Assembly: GCA_002293185.1 (NCBI GenBank)
Contig: DBCS01000003.1
Coordinates: 1 to 64,000, forward strand
From: Flavobacteriales bacterium UBA952
Lineage (GTDB): Bacteria > Bacteroidota > Bacteroidia > Flavobacteriales_D > Crocinitomicaceae
Direction: 5' to 3'
Length of the DNA stretch: 64,000 bases
Shown here piece by piece: positions 1-9,911 of the stretch (positions within the stretch are counted from its first letter, which is position 1; each line of letters opens with the position of its first letter). The translations under genes were made by a program, and so were the position numbers. Under the pieces are notes generated by a model. The model had not been told where the DNA came from. It saw only the letters and a list, made by a program, of their open reading frames with translations, and searched no databases.

Positions 1-27
1 TGTTGGGCATGTAAATGTATTACGCTA

Positions 28-735
28 ATGCAACAACGCCCAATGGTGCGTGTCCGAGATTTAGGACGCATCGATTACAAACAAGCATGGGATCTTCAAG
101 AGGAATTGCTCAAAACGGCTGTTGATTGTAAGATTTCCAATCGCAAAAATGAAACAGCTGTTATGCCTCAACAGCATTTGTTATTTTGTGAGCATCCGCA
201 TGTCTATACTTTAGGCAAGAGTGGTGCTTTTGAAAATTTATTGCTAGATGAAGCACATTTGCAGCAAATAGATGCGCAGTTTTATAAAATCAATCGGGGA
301 GGGGATATCACTTATCATGGTCCAGGTCAATTAGTCATGTATCCAATCCTTGACCTCGAGCAATTTTTTACAGATATTCATCAATACTTGCGCTATTTAG
401 AGGAGGCAGTTATCCGAACGTTGGCTCATTTTCAAATTACTGCTGCGCGCTACGAGGGCTTAACAGGCGTTTGGATAGATGCCGATACGCCTCGTGCCAG
501 AAAAATATGTGCCATGGGGGTGAAGTGTTCTCGATGGATTACCATGCACGGAATAGCCCTTAATGTGAGCCCAGACCTTGGTTATTTTGGAAATATTGTG
601 CCTTGTGGTATTCAAGATAAGGCCGTGACCTCAATGGCCAAAGAGCTAGGCCGCGAAGTTTCTATTACAGAAGTACAAAAAGTATTGTTACGTGAAATGT
701 CAGCAGTATTCAATTTTAGTATTCAAGAAAAATGA
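28..735 (+). CDS. lipB: Octanoyl-[acyl-carrier protein]:protein N-octanoyltransferase (LipB)
   Basis: LipB moves an octanoyl group from acyl carrier protein to lipoyl domains of dehydrogenase complexes, the first step of endogenous lipoate synthesis in the cytoplasm. The 235-aa product has the family signatures: RGGDITYHGPGQLVMYP (about residues 90-106), the Lys-containing AMGVK stretch near residue 163 and the catalytic Cys in VPCGI near residue 193. Length is slightly above the usual 210-230 aa because of an insert near residues 35-45. The start codon lies only 27 bases into the window, so upstream context is missing. The next gene overlaps its stop by 4 bases (ATGA), which suggests translational coupling. 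Identification is secure. Confidence 0.96.
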   Translation: MQQRPMVRVRDLGRIDYKQAWDLQEELLKTAVDCKISNRKNETAVMPQQHLLFCEHPHVYTLGKSGAFENLLLDEAHLQQIDAQFYKINRGGDITYHGPGQLVMYPILDLEQFFTDIHQYLRYLEEAVIRTLAHFQITAARYEGLTGVWIDADTPRARKICAMGVKCSRWITMHGIALNVSPDLGYFGNIVPCGIQDKAVTSMAKELGREVSITEVQKVLLREMSAVFNFSIQEK

Positions 736-1139
736 GAGAAGAATTATTAGGCCCTAAAGTGGAAGGAATCTCGTTAGCGCTAGTAGAATTACCTATAGAA
801 GGCGGAGAACCCGAGTATGTTGTGTATATGCTGAGTAACCGCGAAGATATCATTGAAGGAATCATTGTGGCCTCTACTGGCTATGGTCTTGATCCATCGG
901 GGCAAGAAATCAAAACTTCTACATTGCGCAAAGGTATCGAGGTGATGCTACCTAATGAGGCGGCAAGGATTGAACCACTCATGCCGGATTTATTTGGACT
1001 CAATAATGAGTTTTGGGTCAGCTTTTGGGCCGACGATGTAATGTATGACAAGCGTTTTGTCTTTGAGGCAAATACAATTGATCCAAAGAAATTTGTAGCT
1101 ATTCCGCAGTTGAAAGCGAAGGGAATCATTATTGATTAA
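732..1139 (+). CDS. Conserved Bacteroidota protein of unknown function
   Basis: This 135-aa soluble protein has no signal peptide or membrane segment. It has a beta-rich look, with a conserved-looking core around TSTLRKGIEVMLP, GLNNEFWVSFWADD and DKRFVFEANTI. From memory, similar proteins exist across Flavobacteriia, sometimes misannotated as phenylalanyl-tRNA synthetase alpha subunit, but it has no synthetase motif. It overlaps lipB by 4 bases and is probably cotranscribed and translationally coupled with it. No function is assigned. The convergent gpmI gene ends 27 bases downstream. Confidence 0.8.
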   Translation: MREELLGPKVEGISLALVELPIEGGEPEYVVYMLSNREDIIEGIIVASTGYGLDPSGQEIKTSTLRKGIEVMLPNEAARIEPLMPDLFGLNNEFWVSFWADDVMYDKRFVFEANTIDPKKFVAIPQLKAKGIIID

Positions 1140-1166
1140 CCTAAGAATCAATATTTTATCCTTGAA

Positions 1167-2681
1167 TTAATGATAAGTTACTAGACTTTTCCCAGTCATT
1201 TCAATTGGGCTTTGAAGGCACATCCGTTCTAGGATAGTTGGAGCTACATCGGCTAAAATACCATCGGTAATTTGAATTGAAGGATCTTTTGTTACCAAAA
1301 CTACAGGAACCGGATTCATACTGTGCGCTGTATTTGGGCTGCCATCAGGGTTAACAGCATAGTCGGCATTGCCGTGATCTGCAATGACTAAAAATTCATA
1401 TCCGAGCGCCTGACCGCATTCCACTACTTTTTTCAATTGTTGATCAACTGTTTCAACAGCTTTCATGATGGCTGAAAACACACCGGTATGGCCCACCATA
1501 TCTGGATTGGCAAAATTGAGACAAATAAAATCGGGTTTATACTGCGCCATGTGTTGGCTTATCGCAGCGCCCACTTCAACAGCACTCATTTCGGGCTGAA
1601 GGTCATAGGTAGCTACCTTTGGGGAGGCAATCAAGAGGCGCTCTTCGCCCTCAAAAGTTGCTTCTCTGCCACCGCTAAAAAAGAAAGTGACGTGCGGATA
1701 CTTTTCTGTTTCAGCGATCCGGACCTGTGTTTTAGCAGCTTTAGAAACGACCTCGCCAAGGGTCATTTCCAGATTATCTTTATCGTAAATGACACGCACG
1801 TTCTTGAAACTCGCATCGTAGTTCGTCATCGTGCAGAAATACAAATCTAGCGGATGCATGTTGTGTTCGTCGAAAGCTTCTTGTGTGAGCGCTACACTTA
1901 ATTCGCGTGGCCGGTCTGTTCTGAAGTTAAAGAAAATGACAGCATCACCACTTTCTATAGTGCCGTTAGCGTCTATGAGGTGTGGCAATATAAATTCATC
2001 AGTAACGTCGGATTGATATGACGTTTTGATTGCACTGCTGGCACGATGAGCCGTTTCTCCTTCTCCGTTGACCATTAAATGATAGGCCTTCGCTACGCGC
2101 TCCCAACGTTTGTCGCGGTCCATGGCGTAATAACGACCAATGAGGGAGGCAATTTTACCGTTTTGCGCACTTAAATGCGCTTCGAGTTGTTGAATATAAG
2201 CCAAACCGCTTTTTGGGTCGCAGTCTCGGCCGTCGGTAATGGCATGTATGTAATAATTTTCAAGGCCAAAATCTTGCGCCATGTCACAAAGCGAATGCAA
2301 ATGTGCTTGGCTGCTGTGTACACCACCCTCTGAAACCAAGCCTACAAAATGTACTTTTTTGTTGTTTTCTTTGGCATAGCCAAATGCGTCAAGGATTGTT
2401 TTGTTTTGCTGAAATTCGCCATCGCGAATGCTCTTATTGATGCGCGTTAGCTCTTGGTAGACGATACGCCCCGCGCCAATATTGAGGTGCCCCACTTCTG
2501 AGTTGCCCATTTGCCCCTCTGGTAAGCCTACATCTTCTCCAAAGGTCCGTAAGGTTGCACTGGGGTAGTTCGCCAATAAACGATCCATAAAGGGGGTTTG
2601 TGCTTGAAAAATAGCATCAGAAGAGCTTTGGTCACCAATACCCCAACCATCGAGAATAATTAATCCTACTTTTTTGTTCAT
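1167..2681 (-). CDS. gpmI: 2,3-bisphosphoglycerate-independent phosphoglycerate mutase
   Basis: This enzyme interconverts 3- and 2-phosphoglycerate in glycolysis and gluconeogenesis and depends on Mn2+ rather than a bisphosphoglycerate cofactor. The 504-aa product begins LIILDGWGIG, with the metal-binding Asp of the alkaline-phosphatase fold. The nucleophilic Ser is in GNSEVGHLNIGAGR near residue 62, substrate-binding HAITDGRD near 155, and the C-terminal metal ligands are in ANPDMVGHTG and VIADHGNADY. Full length for the family. Its ATG overlaps the TGA of the upstream histidine kinase by 4 bases, so it is the last gene of the minus-strand group that begins at 9677. Confidence 0.97.
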   Translation of the reverse strand: MNKKVGLIILDGWGIGDQSSSDAIFQAQTPFMDRLLANYPSATLRTFGEDVGLPEGQMGNSEVGHLNIGAGRIVYQELTRINKSIRDGEFQQNKTILDAFGYAKENNKKVHFVGLVSEGGVHSSQAHLHSLCDMAQDFGLENYYIHAITDGRDCDPKSGLAYIQQLEAHLSAQNGKIASLIGRYYAMDRDKRWERVAKAYHLMVNGEGETAHRASSAIKTSYQSDVTDEFILPHLIDANGTIESGDAVIFFNFRTDRPRELSVALTQEAFDEHNMHPLDLYFCTMTNYDASFKNVRVIYDKDNLEMTLGEVVSKAAKTQVRIAETEKYPHVTFFFSGGREATFEGEERLLIASPKVATYDLQPEMSAVEVGAAISQHMAQYKPDFICLNFANPDMVGHTGVFSAIMKAVETVDQQLKKVVECGQALGYEFLVIADHGNADYAVNPDGSPNTAHSMNPVPVVLVTKDPSIQITDGILADVAPTILERMCLQSPIEMTGKSLVTYH

Positions 2682-3577
2682 ATGGGTAAAATTACCTCAA
2701 AAATGCTGCCCTGAGGTGAGTTTTCAAAACAACGGATGCTGCCATTGTGAAGCCGTACATATTCGCCGACAATATAAAGTCCCAATCCGCTCCCGGCTTG
2801 CTTTCTTGTCTCTTCAGACCCGACTCTATAGAATTTTTCAAAGATTTGGGCGCGTTCACTTGCTGCAATACCAGGGCCTTGGTCGGCAATTTTGATAGTG
2901 ACAAAACGATCTAGTTTTTCAATTATGATCGTGATTTGTTGCTGTGTACCGCCGTACTTGATGGCATTCTCGAGCAAATTAACGAAAATGGTTTCGAGCA
3001 TATGCGGATCAAAAGCGCCCATGAGTTGGGCTGGCATTTGGAGTTCAAGGAGGGAAGCACTGAATCGGCTCTGATACCTACTGACCAAATTTTGAGTGAG
3101 TGCGCTTAAATCTAGTTCTTCTTTCTGCAATTGAAACAGTTTGTTTTCTGCTTTGGTCGCATTTAGAATGTTCTCGATGAGTGCACCGAGGCGTTCGTTC
3201 TCTTCTAATGCGCCATGAATAATTCCTTCTTTTTTTTCTTCGGGGAGGTGGTGTTTTTGAAGTGTTTGCAAATAGAGCTTGAGCGCGGCAATGGGCGTTT
3301 TGAGTTCATGGGTTATGGTCAGTAGAAAATTTTGTTGCTGCTGCTGTAAGGCCAGCTCTTTGGAGATAGATTTACGGATGCGGTAAATGCCAAAAGAAAG
3401 AATCAGCAAGAAAACAGCTCCTTCGCCAAGTACCATCCCAACACGTTTCGATAATTGCGCGTTGTCTTGGGGTATAACCGTGCTGAGTTGAATGAGGTGA
3501 TAACCCCACCAAAGAAATTGAACAATGACATAAGCCCCCAGAAAATACAACCAATATGCAGATTTACTCTTCTTCAA
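2678..3577 (-). CDS. Membrane sensor histidine kinase without an adjacent response regulator
   Basis: A two-component sensor kinase. Two membrane segments (about residues 8-28 and 48-66 with this start) bracket a very short external loop, so it has almost no extracytoplasmic sensor domain. The HisKA box TITHELKTPI carries the phospho-accepting His, and the catalytic domain has the N box (NLLENAIKYGG), DQGPGIA, EKFYR and GSGLGLYIV. No response regulator lies nearby, so its partner must be elsewhere. The frame has no ATG before the first membrane helix. I chose the TTG at 3577, overlapping the antiporter stop by 14 bases; a TTG at 3631 is an alternative that overlaps by 68. The stop overlaps the gpmI start by 4 bases. 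Confidence 0.85.
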   Translation of the reverse strand: MKKSKSAYWLYFLGAYVIVQFLWWGYHLIQLSTVIPQDNAQLSKRVGMVLGEGAVFLLILSFGIYRIRKSISKELALQQQQQNFLLTITHELKTPIAALKLYLQTLQKHHLPEEKKEGIIHGALEENERLGALIENILNATKAENKLFQLQKEELDLSALTQNLVSRYQSRFSASLLELQMPAQLMGAFDPHMLETIFVNLLENAIKYGGTQQQITIIIEKLDRFVTIKIADQGPGIAASERAQIFEKFYRVGSEETRKQAGSGLGLYIVGEYVRLHNGSIRCFENSPQGSIFEVILPI

Positions 3578-5759
3578 TTTCTGGTGTTTTGGGTTGGTTT
3601 TTTTTAAAGATATTGCTGACTTCTCGACCAATTTTTTGAATGGTTTCTACTCCTGCCACGAGAGGTGCTGCATTGATGTCGTCGTAATTAGAGAATGCTG
3701 GGTCATTTCCGATAGCGCCCGGATAAATCAAGAGGTAGTCATTGTTGTCAAATGCGCGCTCCATATTTTGTAAAATCTGATCCATTTGAGCATCATAGGA
3801 TACGCTTCCTGCTCTACAGGCTACTACAACAATGAGGTCGCTGTTTTTCTTTTGATACATCGGATAGAATTCTTCTAACGATGCTAATTCTTGAAGCTTG
3901 AGTTCCGCATCAATTTTATTTGCTTGCGCAACTTTATCAAGGCGCTCAAAGGCAGTGGCTGAGCCGTACAAATGAATCGGGATTTTAAGCTCTTTACTCA
4001 ATCTTAAAACACGCTCAGACCATTGTATAAATGTTTGCTCGAGCTCTGCAAGCATTGGTGCCACCACCACTATGCGATCGTAACTCACGCTTGGTTTTTC
4101 GAGAGAGCAGAAAAATACCGTTTTTCCGCAGGTGCTCAGGAGGTGTTCGCGGTCATCTCCAACCATTCGTTTGATGATATTTTTGTCCAGAGAATCATTC
4201 ACCAAAACGATATCAGCAACAAGTTCTTTTGATACCCTAGCAATTCCTGAAGAAAAATTGTGGTCTATGGTAGCTATGGTACTAAGTTTGGCTTCGTGTC
4301 CAGAGTAGTGCTTGATGATTTCTTCTAGTGATTTTCTTGATTTTCGGATCATGCGCTCTGCGTTTTCGTTGTCGGGGTATACACTAACCACAGAAATCGG
4401 ATTGATGACTTGCGGGTCCGTGACAAGCAAAGCAAAATCTAATAAGCGCTCGTTGCCTTTGAGTTCATTCATGGAAACCATCAGGTGTTTGTTGCGCAAG
4501 CGCATTTCGTTGTCTTCTAGGTCACTATTTTCTGAAATATCTAAAAGCAAGCGTTTACCGGTATTCTCAGTAACAAATGAAGATGTCATGCTTGTAAATA
4601 AGATAAGGAGAACGGTTCCATTTACAATATTTAGACTTAGAATTCCATTGCCGTCATTGTAGCCTACCATAATGATGGCAAGTGTTGCTGCAGCATGAGC
4701 AGTACTCAGCCCAAAAATCATTTGACGTTCGTTGGGTGTTAATTTAAAGATGAGCTGGGTAGCAAAAGCGGCTAGCCATTTAGAGAAAATAGCAAAGCTC
4801 GTAAGTACTGCGGCTATCAATAGTGGCCATGAACCCTCAAAAAAGGCTTTATAATCAACAACCATCCCAACAAAAATCAAAAAGAAGGGAATAAATAAAG
4901 AATTGCCAATAAAATCGATGCGGTTCATTAAGGTAGAGTGGTGCGGTATGAGCTTATTGAGCACCAACCCGGCCACAAAAGCACCAATGATATGCTCTAC
5001 ACCAGCCACTTCAGCCAAAAACGCTGCAAAAAATACAACAGAAAGCACAAAAATGTATTGAGAGGTTTTCTCACTATCGAGCTTGCTAAAAAACCAGCGG
5101 GCAATTTTAGGAATGACAAAAAACATAATCAGTGAGAACATCAGTAAAGAAGCCAAAAGCCTCATCCAGAAGCTAAAGTCGAGATCGCCTTGTGCTGCAC
5201 TTGAAATGATCGCTAAAATAATAAGTACGGCAGTATCTGTTAGAATGGTTCCGCCAACAGTTATGGCCACAGCGGGGTGTTTGGCAAGCCCGAACTTACT
5301 TACGATGGGGTAGGCTACTAATGTGTGTGTAGAGAACATACTGGCGGTGAGTAGCGCTGCAAGTGGAGAAAGATGTAGCACTTCAGTACAGAGTGGATAA
5401 CCGAGCGCCAACGGGATAATGAAAGTAAGGAATCCGAATCCGATACTTTTTTTAAAATAGCGCTTAAATTGCCGGAGGTCTAGCTCGAGACCCGCCATGA
5501 ACATAATGTAAAGCAAACCAATGGTAGAGAACAATTTAATACTTCCTTCGGCTTCCATGGTGCGTTCACCAATGAGGCCTAAGCCATGCGGCCCAATGAG
5601 AACGCCAGAAAGAATGAGTCCTATAATGCCAGGGATTTTCATTTTGCGCAACACAATGGGCGAAAGCAAAATGATAAAAAGCAAGATAGAAAAAACCAAC
5701 ACCGGATTCTTCAGTGGAAGATGAAACTCTTCAATCAGGTGTTGGAAAAAATAACGCAT
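3564..5759 (-). CDS. Cation:proton antiporter, CPA2/Kef-like, with C-terminal cytoplasmic domain
   Basis: An integral membrane monovalent cation/H+ exchanger. Residues about 15-410 form 11-13 hydrophobic helices, including the early GIIGLILSGVLIGPHGLG motif and the GAFVAGLVL segment typical of the CPA2 (Kef/NapA) group. The remaining ~300 residues are soluble and resemble tandem universal-stress-protein folds (for example IVLVNDSLDKNIIKRMVG and DRIVVVAPML) rather than the TrkA-N domain of KefB/C. Ion specificity cannot be read from sequence. It starts 6 bases after the DUF2723 gene ends and overlaps the kinase gene downstream, so the three are probably cotranscribed. Confidence 0.9.
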   Translation of the reverse strand: MRYFFQHLIEEFHLPLKNPVLVFSILLFIILLSPIVLRKMKIPGIIGLILSGVLIGPHGLGLIGERTMEAEGSIKLFSTIGLLYIMFMAGLELDLRQFKRYFKKSIGFGFLTFIIPLALGYPLCTEVLHLSPLAALLTASMFSTHTLVAYPIVSKFGLAKHPAVAITVGGTILTDTAVLIILAIISSAAQGDLDFSFWMRLLASLLMFSLIMFFVIPKIARWFFSKLDSEKTSQYIFVLSVVFFAAFLAEVAGVEHIIGAFVAGLVLNKLIPHHSTLMNRIDFIGNSLFIPFFLIFVGMVVDYKAFFEGSWPLLIAAVLTSFAIFSKWLAAFATQLIFKLTPNERQMIFGLSTAHAAATLAIIMVGYNDGNGILSLNIVNGTVLLILFTSMTSSFVTENTGKRLLLDISENSDLEDNEMRLRNKHLMVSMNELKGNERLLDFALLVTDPQVINPISVVSVYPDNENAERMIRKSRKSLEEIIKHYSGHEAKLSTIATIDHNFSSGIARVSKELVADIVLVNDSLDKNIIKRMVGDDREHLLSTCGKTVFFCSLEKPSVSYDRIVVVAPMLAELEQTFIQWSERVLRLSKELKIPIHLYGSATAFERLDKVAQANKIDAELKLQELASLEEFYPMYQKKNSDLIVVVACRAGSVSYDAQMDQILQNMERAFDNNDYLLIYPGAIGNDPAFSNYDDINAAPLVAGVETIQKIGREVSNIFKKNQPKTPEIEEE

Positions 5760-5765
5760 AGGTCT

Positions 5766-8700
5766 CTATTGTAGCATTCGATTGGTGTCGGTTGCAGATG
5801 TTGGTGCACTGAGCGCATTGATATCGATATCGGCCGGTGGAGGCGTATTGCTGCGGTTTACGACAGGTGCTTTGATGAGCCCGTGGTGTTCAGCTAAGGC
5901 GCTCATGTAAGTTTTGAGGCTACCCAAACGGTTTGAATACAGACCTTCACCCATGCCCATTTCGCCGTTTTCAGAGGCGGCTTGTTCAAGTTTGTTGTAG
6001 AGTTGGGGCAATACTTTTTTGTAAAGCATTTGTACTGTACGCTCGAGGTCTTTGGAGAAAGCATCTTTTGCTGTGCCTTTTGCAGCAACTTGTTGAAAAG
6101 TTGAGCGCATTTTAAGGAGGGCGTCGGCTACTGCAATGAGGTCTTCGGCGTTTTCTTCATTGCCCGCCTTATCGATCGTACTATGCTCAAAATAAGCGAT
6201 GACTGTTTTGTAATTATCAAGTATTTTCTGGCCAATTTCCGCAGCCTTTTTAGGCTGATCAAGCATGTAGTAGAGCTGTACGTATTCGTGCAGTATGCCC
6301 GCATTGAGTGGCCGGATATCCTGACCCTGGTACATTATCTGATTGTGTGTTTTATTGGCATTTAAAGAATTGAACGGATCTACCGGATTAATATCTCCGT
6401 AATCTAAAACGGTTTCTACTGGCATGAGTTGCATGGCGCGATCGAGCACTTTAATAGCCTCAGCTTTGCGGTCTAGTAAAAAGAGTTGCTCTGCCAACAA
6501 TAAGAAGTTAGCGCGGTACTGAATGGTATGGCGGCGCGCATAGTAGTCTGTGAGCACACCAGGGTTGGCCATATCGCCAAAAATATAGCGCTCAAGCATG
6601 TTTTTCTCCATCTGATTCACGTCCATGAGTGCGGGCTCTTGCTTAGCCGGCGTTAAGGCATAAGCCATTCCAACTTGTTTGATATACCCCGCACTTAAAA
6701 GCGCAATAGAAAAGGCTGAGCCTCTATTGCTCGAAAAGTAAATGCCTCGCTCCCAGTTGTTATTGGCAACAACGTCCATCATCATGACTTCGTCGCGGGT
6801 AAGCGCTTGATTGCGCTCAGGGTCAAATTCAAAGACCATTTCTTCGTGTGTATTAGAAGATTTGGTCTTTGGATCGAGTACGCCTGCATTAATGGCATTC
6901 TGACGATTCACTTTTAATGCAAATTTGGTAGAAGGGAAGAAGCTGAATTTATTTTGTTCGTCTGTAATCATATTGGCATCATCTCTGACAAACGCCATGG
7001 CTTCCGTAAAATCTACTGTAGCCCAAATGCGCTCAAACTGATCGAGCAGCTCTTGCAAATCCTGTGCACTATTATTCTTGAATTCAACTTGCCCATTGCG
7101 TGCAGCTTCATAGAGGCTAAAGATTTTTTGGTATTTGTCTATGGTGGCGGCAATCATGTTGGTTGAGTCCGTATTGGCAATTTGTACTTTTAAGGCCTCT
7201 GCCTCAGGAGTGCTGGCAATAACATCCGCAAATATGCCTTTTACACGCTGGTCAAAATAGCCCGCAGCCATTTTAGCCTCTGCTGGGTTGTGCTTCAAGC
7301 GCAAGTTCAAGACCTTTTTAATAAGGGTATCGGACGGGTTCTGAGAAAACAATTGCAACAAAGGCATGAAATATACTTGGTCGGTGTTGCCTGCATACAT
7401 CAAGATTTGATCTTCTCGAAATTTGATAGGCAAGGGCTCAGATTTATACGTCTTGAGCTTCATTTGATTGGTATACCAATCGGTACCCATTAAGGAGAGG
7501 TTACAGACCCGGACGTCGGTGCGCTTGCCTTCTACTTCTTGCAAGTACCATAGCGGGAAGGTATCGTTGTCTCCGTTGGTGAATAAGATTCCATTTTTAC
7601 CGCAAGACTCGAGGTAGTTGTGTGCGAGGTCTCTGGCACTGGTTTTGCCGCTGCGGTCGTGGTCGTCCCAGTTTTGCACACCCATGAGTACAGGAACAAT
7701 TAAACCAAGCGCAGTAGCTACTGCAGCACGCTGCTTGCTGTCTTTGAGGAATTTTTTGAGCGCATCAAAAATTGCGTACACGCCAATTCCGATCCACATG
7801 GCAAAAAAGTAGAAAGATCCTGCATAAGCGTAGTCTCGCTCGCGCGGCTCGTATGGTTTTTGATTCAGATAGACGACAATAGCCAAACCAGTAAACAAGA
7901 AGGCCAGCGTGATAATAAATGCGTCTTTAGGTGTTTTTCGGTAATGAAAAACCAATCCAATAAGCGCCAAAATAAGGGGCAGCATAAAATAAGTATTGCG
8001 CGCTGGGTTGTCCTTGGTAAAATACGGGGTGTGTTCTTGGCTTCCAAGGCGGCTTTCGTCTAGAAAGGAAATACCAGACAACCAGTTGCCATGCATATTG
8101 TCTCCATGGCCTTGAAGGTCGTTTTGGCGGCCAGCAAAGTTCCACATAAAGTAGCGGATATACATAAAATTGACTTGGTAACGCAAGAAGTAAGTGAGGT
8201 TTTCGCCAAACGTAGGAAGGCGTTTGCCGTCACGTCCAATTTCGGTATTGGCGCCATCGTTTTCATCGTAACCGGACCACTTGGCATAGAGCTGTTTGTG
8301 CAAGCTAGCACCCGAGCCATCTCCGTTGTACATACGCGGGAAAAACGTGGTTTGGGCATAAGTGGCAACTGCTCCTTGGCGAATACTGGCATTACTTTCA
8401 TAATATTTCTCTTTGATGCTATAAGCACCATTGTTGGCTTTGATCCAGGCTTCGGCGTCTGCTTCTTTAGTAAACGCTTTCACTTCAACGTCGTTTTCAA
8501 TGACCACAAAACGACGGATATAATAAGGCGAGAGGTCTTTCCAAGCAGAGCGGTCTAAAATTTTAGGACCATTTTCGGTCATTTCTTCTCCGTTGCGCAG
8601 CGAATTCCAGTATTGCCCAAATAGGATAGGAGCAGAACCATATTGCTCGCGCTTGAGGTAGGAGTGGAGGGTTACTAAGTTTTCGGGGTCGTTTTCGTCG

Positions 8701-9677
8701 AGTGGAGTGTTGGCATTAGAGCGAATCACAATTACGGCAAAAGAGCCGTAGCCAATCAAGAGCATCACGAGGCCCATCATGGCGTTGTACAAAATTGTTT
8801 TGCCACCACGTTGTGCATAACGCACTACAAATAGACAAGCGGCGATAAGTGCAATAAAAAAGAAGATGGTACCGCTGTAGAAAGGCAAACCAAGGCTATT
8901 GACAAAAGAAACTTCAAAACTTGATGCCATGGCAATACTGCCAGGAATTATGCCTTCTTGAATAAAACCAAGCACAACAATAGAGATCAGGCCAGTCAAT
9001 AACAAGCCTTTGATGCTCACTTCTTCTTTTGTGCGGAAGTAAATCATGTAGCCAATTGCCGGAACAACAAGAATGCCCAATAAGTGGACGCCAATGGCTA
9101 AACCAAGCATAAAAAAGATGAGCAATAACCAACGGTTCGGGCGCAACTCAGATAGTTTGGCGCCGTGTTGGCTGAGTTCCATTTCTTCGTCCCATTTGAG
9201 GATAGCCCAAAAGATAACAGCTGTAAAGAGGGAAGCCATCGCATAAACTTCACCTTCTACTGCCGAAAACCAGAACGAGTCAGAGAAAGTATAGGCCAAA
9301 GCTCCAATGCCTGCTGCAGAAAAAATAGCAAATTGATTGCCACCAGTGAGGGTATCTCCTTGTTTGAGTACAATTTTTTTAATGAGCAGCGTAAGAGACC
9401 AAAACATGAAAAGAATAGTCAGGGAGCTCGAAATTGCAGAAAGCGCATTGATGTAAACAGCTACATTTTCAGGAGCCGCAAAAAACGAGAACAAACGCCC
9501 GAGTACCATGAAAAGTGGAGCCCCCGGTGGGTGACCAACCTCTAGTTTGTAGGCAGCAGTAATGTATTCACCACAGTCCCAGAGACTTGCCGTTGGTTCG
9601 ATAGTCATGAGGTAAACCGCCGAGGCAATTGCAAAAATAAACCAGCCTAGGTAATTGTTCCATTTTGAGTAAGTCAT
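5766..9677 (-). CDS. DUF2723 giant multi-pass membrane protein
   Basis: A 1303-aa protein of the DUF2723 family, which is widespread in Bacteroidota and remotely related to eukaryotic TMEM260, a protein O-mannosyltransferase. The N-terminus carries the family signature EPTASLWDCGEYITAAYKLEVGHPPG (first part near residues 27-40), like the acidic first loop of GT-C glycosyltransferases. About 12 hydrophobic helices lie between residues 10 and 640. The C-terminal half is soluble, with helical TPR-like stretches near 1080-1200. A glycosyltransferase role is inferred from family relationships only. It is the first gene of the minus-strand group leading to gpmI. Confidence 0.88.
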   Translation of the reverse strand: MTYSKWNNYLGWFIFAIASAVYLMTIEPTASLWDCGEYITAAYKLEVGHPPGAPLFMVLGRLFSFFAAPENVAVYINALSAISSSLTILFMFWSLTLLIKKIVLKQGDTLTGGNQFAIFSAAGIGALAYTFSDSFWFSAVEGEVYAMASLFTAVIFWAILKWDEEMELSQHGAKLSELRPNRWLLLIFFMLGLAIGVHLLGILVVPAIGYMIYFRTKEEVSIKGLLLTGLISIVVLGFIQEGIIPGSIAMASSFEVSFVNSLGLPFYSGTIFFFIALIAACLFVVRYAQRGGKTILYNAMMGLVMLLIGYGSFAVIVIRSNANTPLDENDPENLVTLHSYLKREQYGSAPILFGQYWNSLRNGEEMTENGPKILDRSAWKDLSPYYIRRFVVIENDVEVKAFTKEADAEAWIKANNGAYSIKEKYYESNASIRQGAVATYAQTTFFPRMYNGDGSGASLHKQLYAKWSGYDENDGANTEIGRDGKRLPTFGENLTYFLRYQVNFMYIRYFMWNFAGRQNDLQGHGDNMHGNWLSGISFLDESRLGSQEHTPYFTKDNPARNTYFMLPLILALIGLVFHYRKTPKDAFIITLAFLFTGLAIVVYLNQKPYEPRERDYAYAGSFYFFAMWIGIGVYAIFDALKKFLKDSKQRAAVATALGLIVPVLMGVQNWDDHDRSGKTSARDLAHNYLESCGKNGILFTNGDNDTFPLWYLQEVEGKRTDVRVCNLSLMGTDWYTNQMKLKTYKSEPLPIKFREDQILMYAGNTDQVYFMPLLQLFSQNPSDTLIKKVLNLRLKHNPAEAKMAAGYFDQRVKGIFADVIASTPEAEALKVQIANTDSTNMIAATIDKYQKIFSLYEAARNGQVEFKNNSAQDLQELLDQFERIWATVDFTEAMAFVRDDANMITDEQNKFSFFPSTKFALKVNRQNAINAGVLDPKTKSSNTHEEMVFEFDPERNQALTRDEVMMMDVVANNNWERGIYFSSNRGSAFSIALLSAGYIKQVGMAYALTPAKQEPALMDVNQMEKNMLERYIFGDMANPGVLTDYYARRHTIQYRANFLLLAEQLFLLDRKAEAIKVLDRAMQLMPVETVLDYGDINPVDPFNSLNANKTHNQIMYQGQDIRPLNAGILHEYVQLYYMLDQPKKAAEIGQKILDNYKTVIAYFEHSTIDKAGNEENAEDLIAVADALLKMRSTFQQVAAKGTAKDAFSKDLERTVQMLYKKVLPQLYNKLEQAASENGEMGMGEGLYSNRLGSLKTYMSALAEHHGLIKAPVVNRSNTPPPADIDINALSAPTSATDTNRMLQ

Positions 9678-9779
9678 GAGCTCAGTTTGAAGTGTTTGTG
9701 TATTGCGAATTTAAGAATAATCAGCGTAAAAATTGAAGTGAATATTATTGACGTAATTAGACAAATTCAACAAAGACTT

Positions 9780-9809
9780 TTGCGGGAATAAAAAAACTTC
9801 TTAAATTTG
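9780..9809 (+). promoter_or_regulatory. Bacteroidota-type promoter of tRNA-Gln
   Basis: TTG at 9780-9782 is followed after 19 bases by TAAATTTG at 9802-9809. This matches the Bacteroidota sigma-ABfr consensus TTG-N17-20-TAnnTTTG. The predicted transcription start is near 9813, about 25 bases upstream of the tRNA. Confidence 0.8.
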
Positions 9810-9837
9810 CACACTCGTTTATTTTAACGAAGCTCAA

Positions 9838-9910
9838 TGGCCCATGGTGTAACTGGCAACACGTCTGATTTTGGTTCAGAAGAGTCTAGGTTCGAGCCCT
9901 AGTGGGCCAA
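9838..9910 (+). tRNA. tRNA-Gln (anticodon TTG)
   Basis: A 73-nt cloverleaf can be drawn. The acceptor stem TGGCCCA (9838-9844) pairs with TGGGCCA (9903-9909), with A at 9910 as discriminator. The anticodon stem TCTGA/TCAGA (9864-9868/9876-9880) encloses loop TTTTGGT, giving anticodon TTG at 9871-9873, which reads CAA/CAG glutamine codons. The T arm contains GGTTCGAGCCC. CCA is not encoded, as in many Bacteroidota tRNAs. A promoter lies upstream and a terminator directly downstream, so it is transcribed alone. Confidence 0.96.
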
Positions 9911-9911
9911 C

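Noticed and set aside
8091..8558. 155-codon open frame opposite the DUF2723 gene
   Set aside because: It lies fully inside a gene with clear homology on the other strand and has no domain signal.
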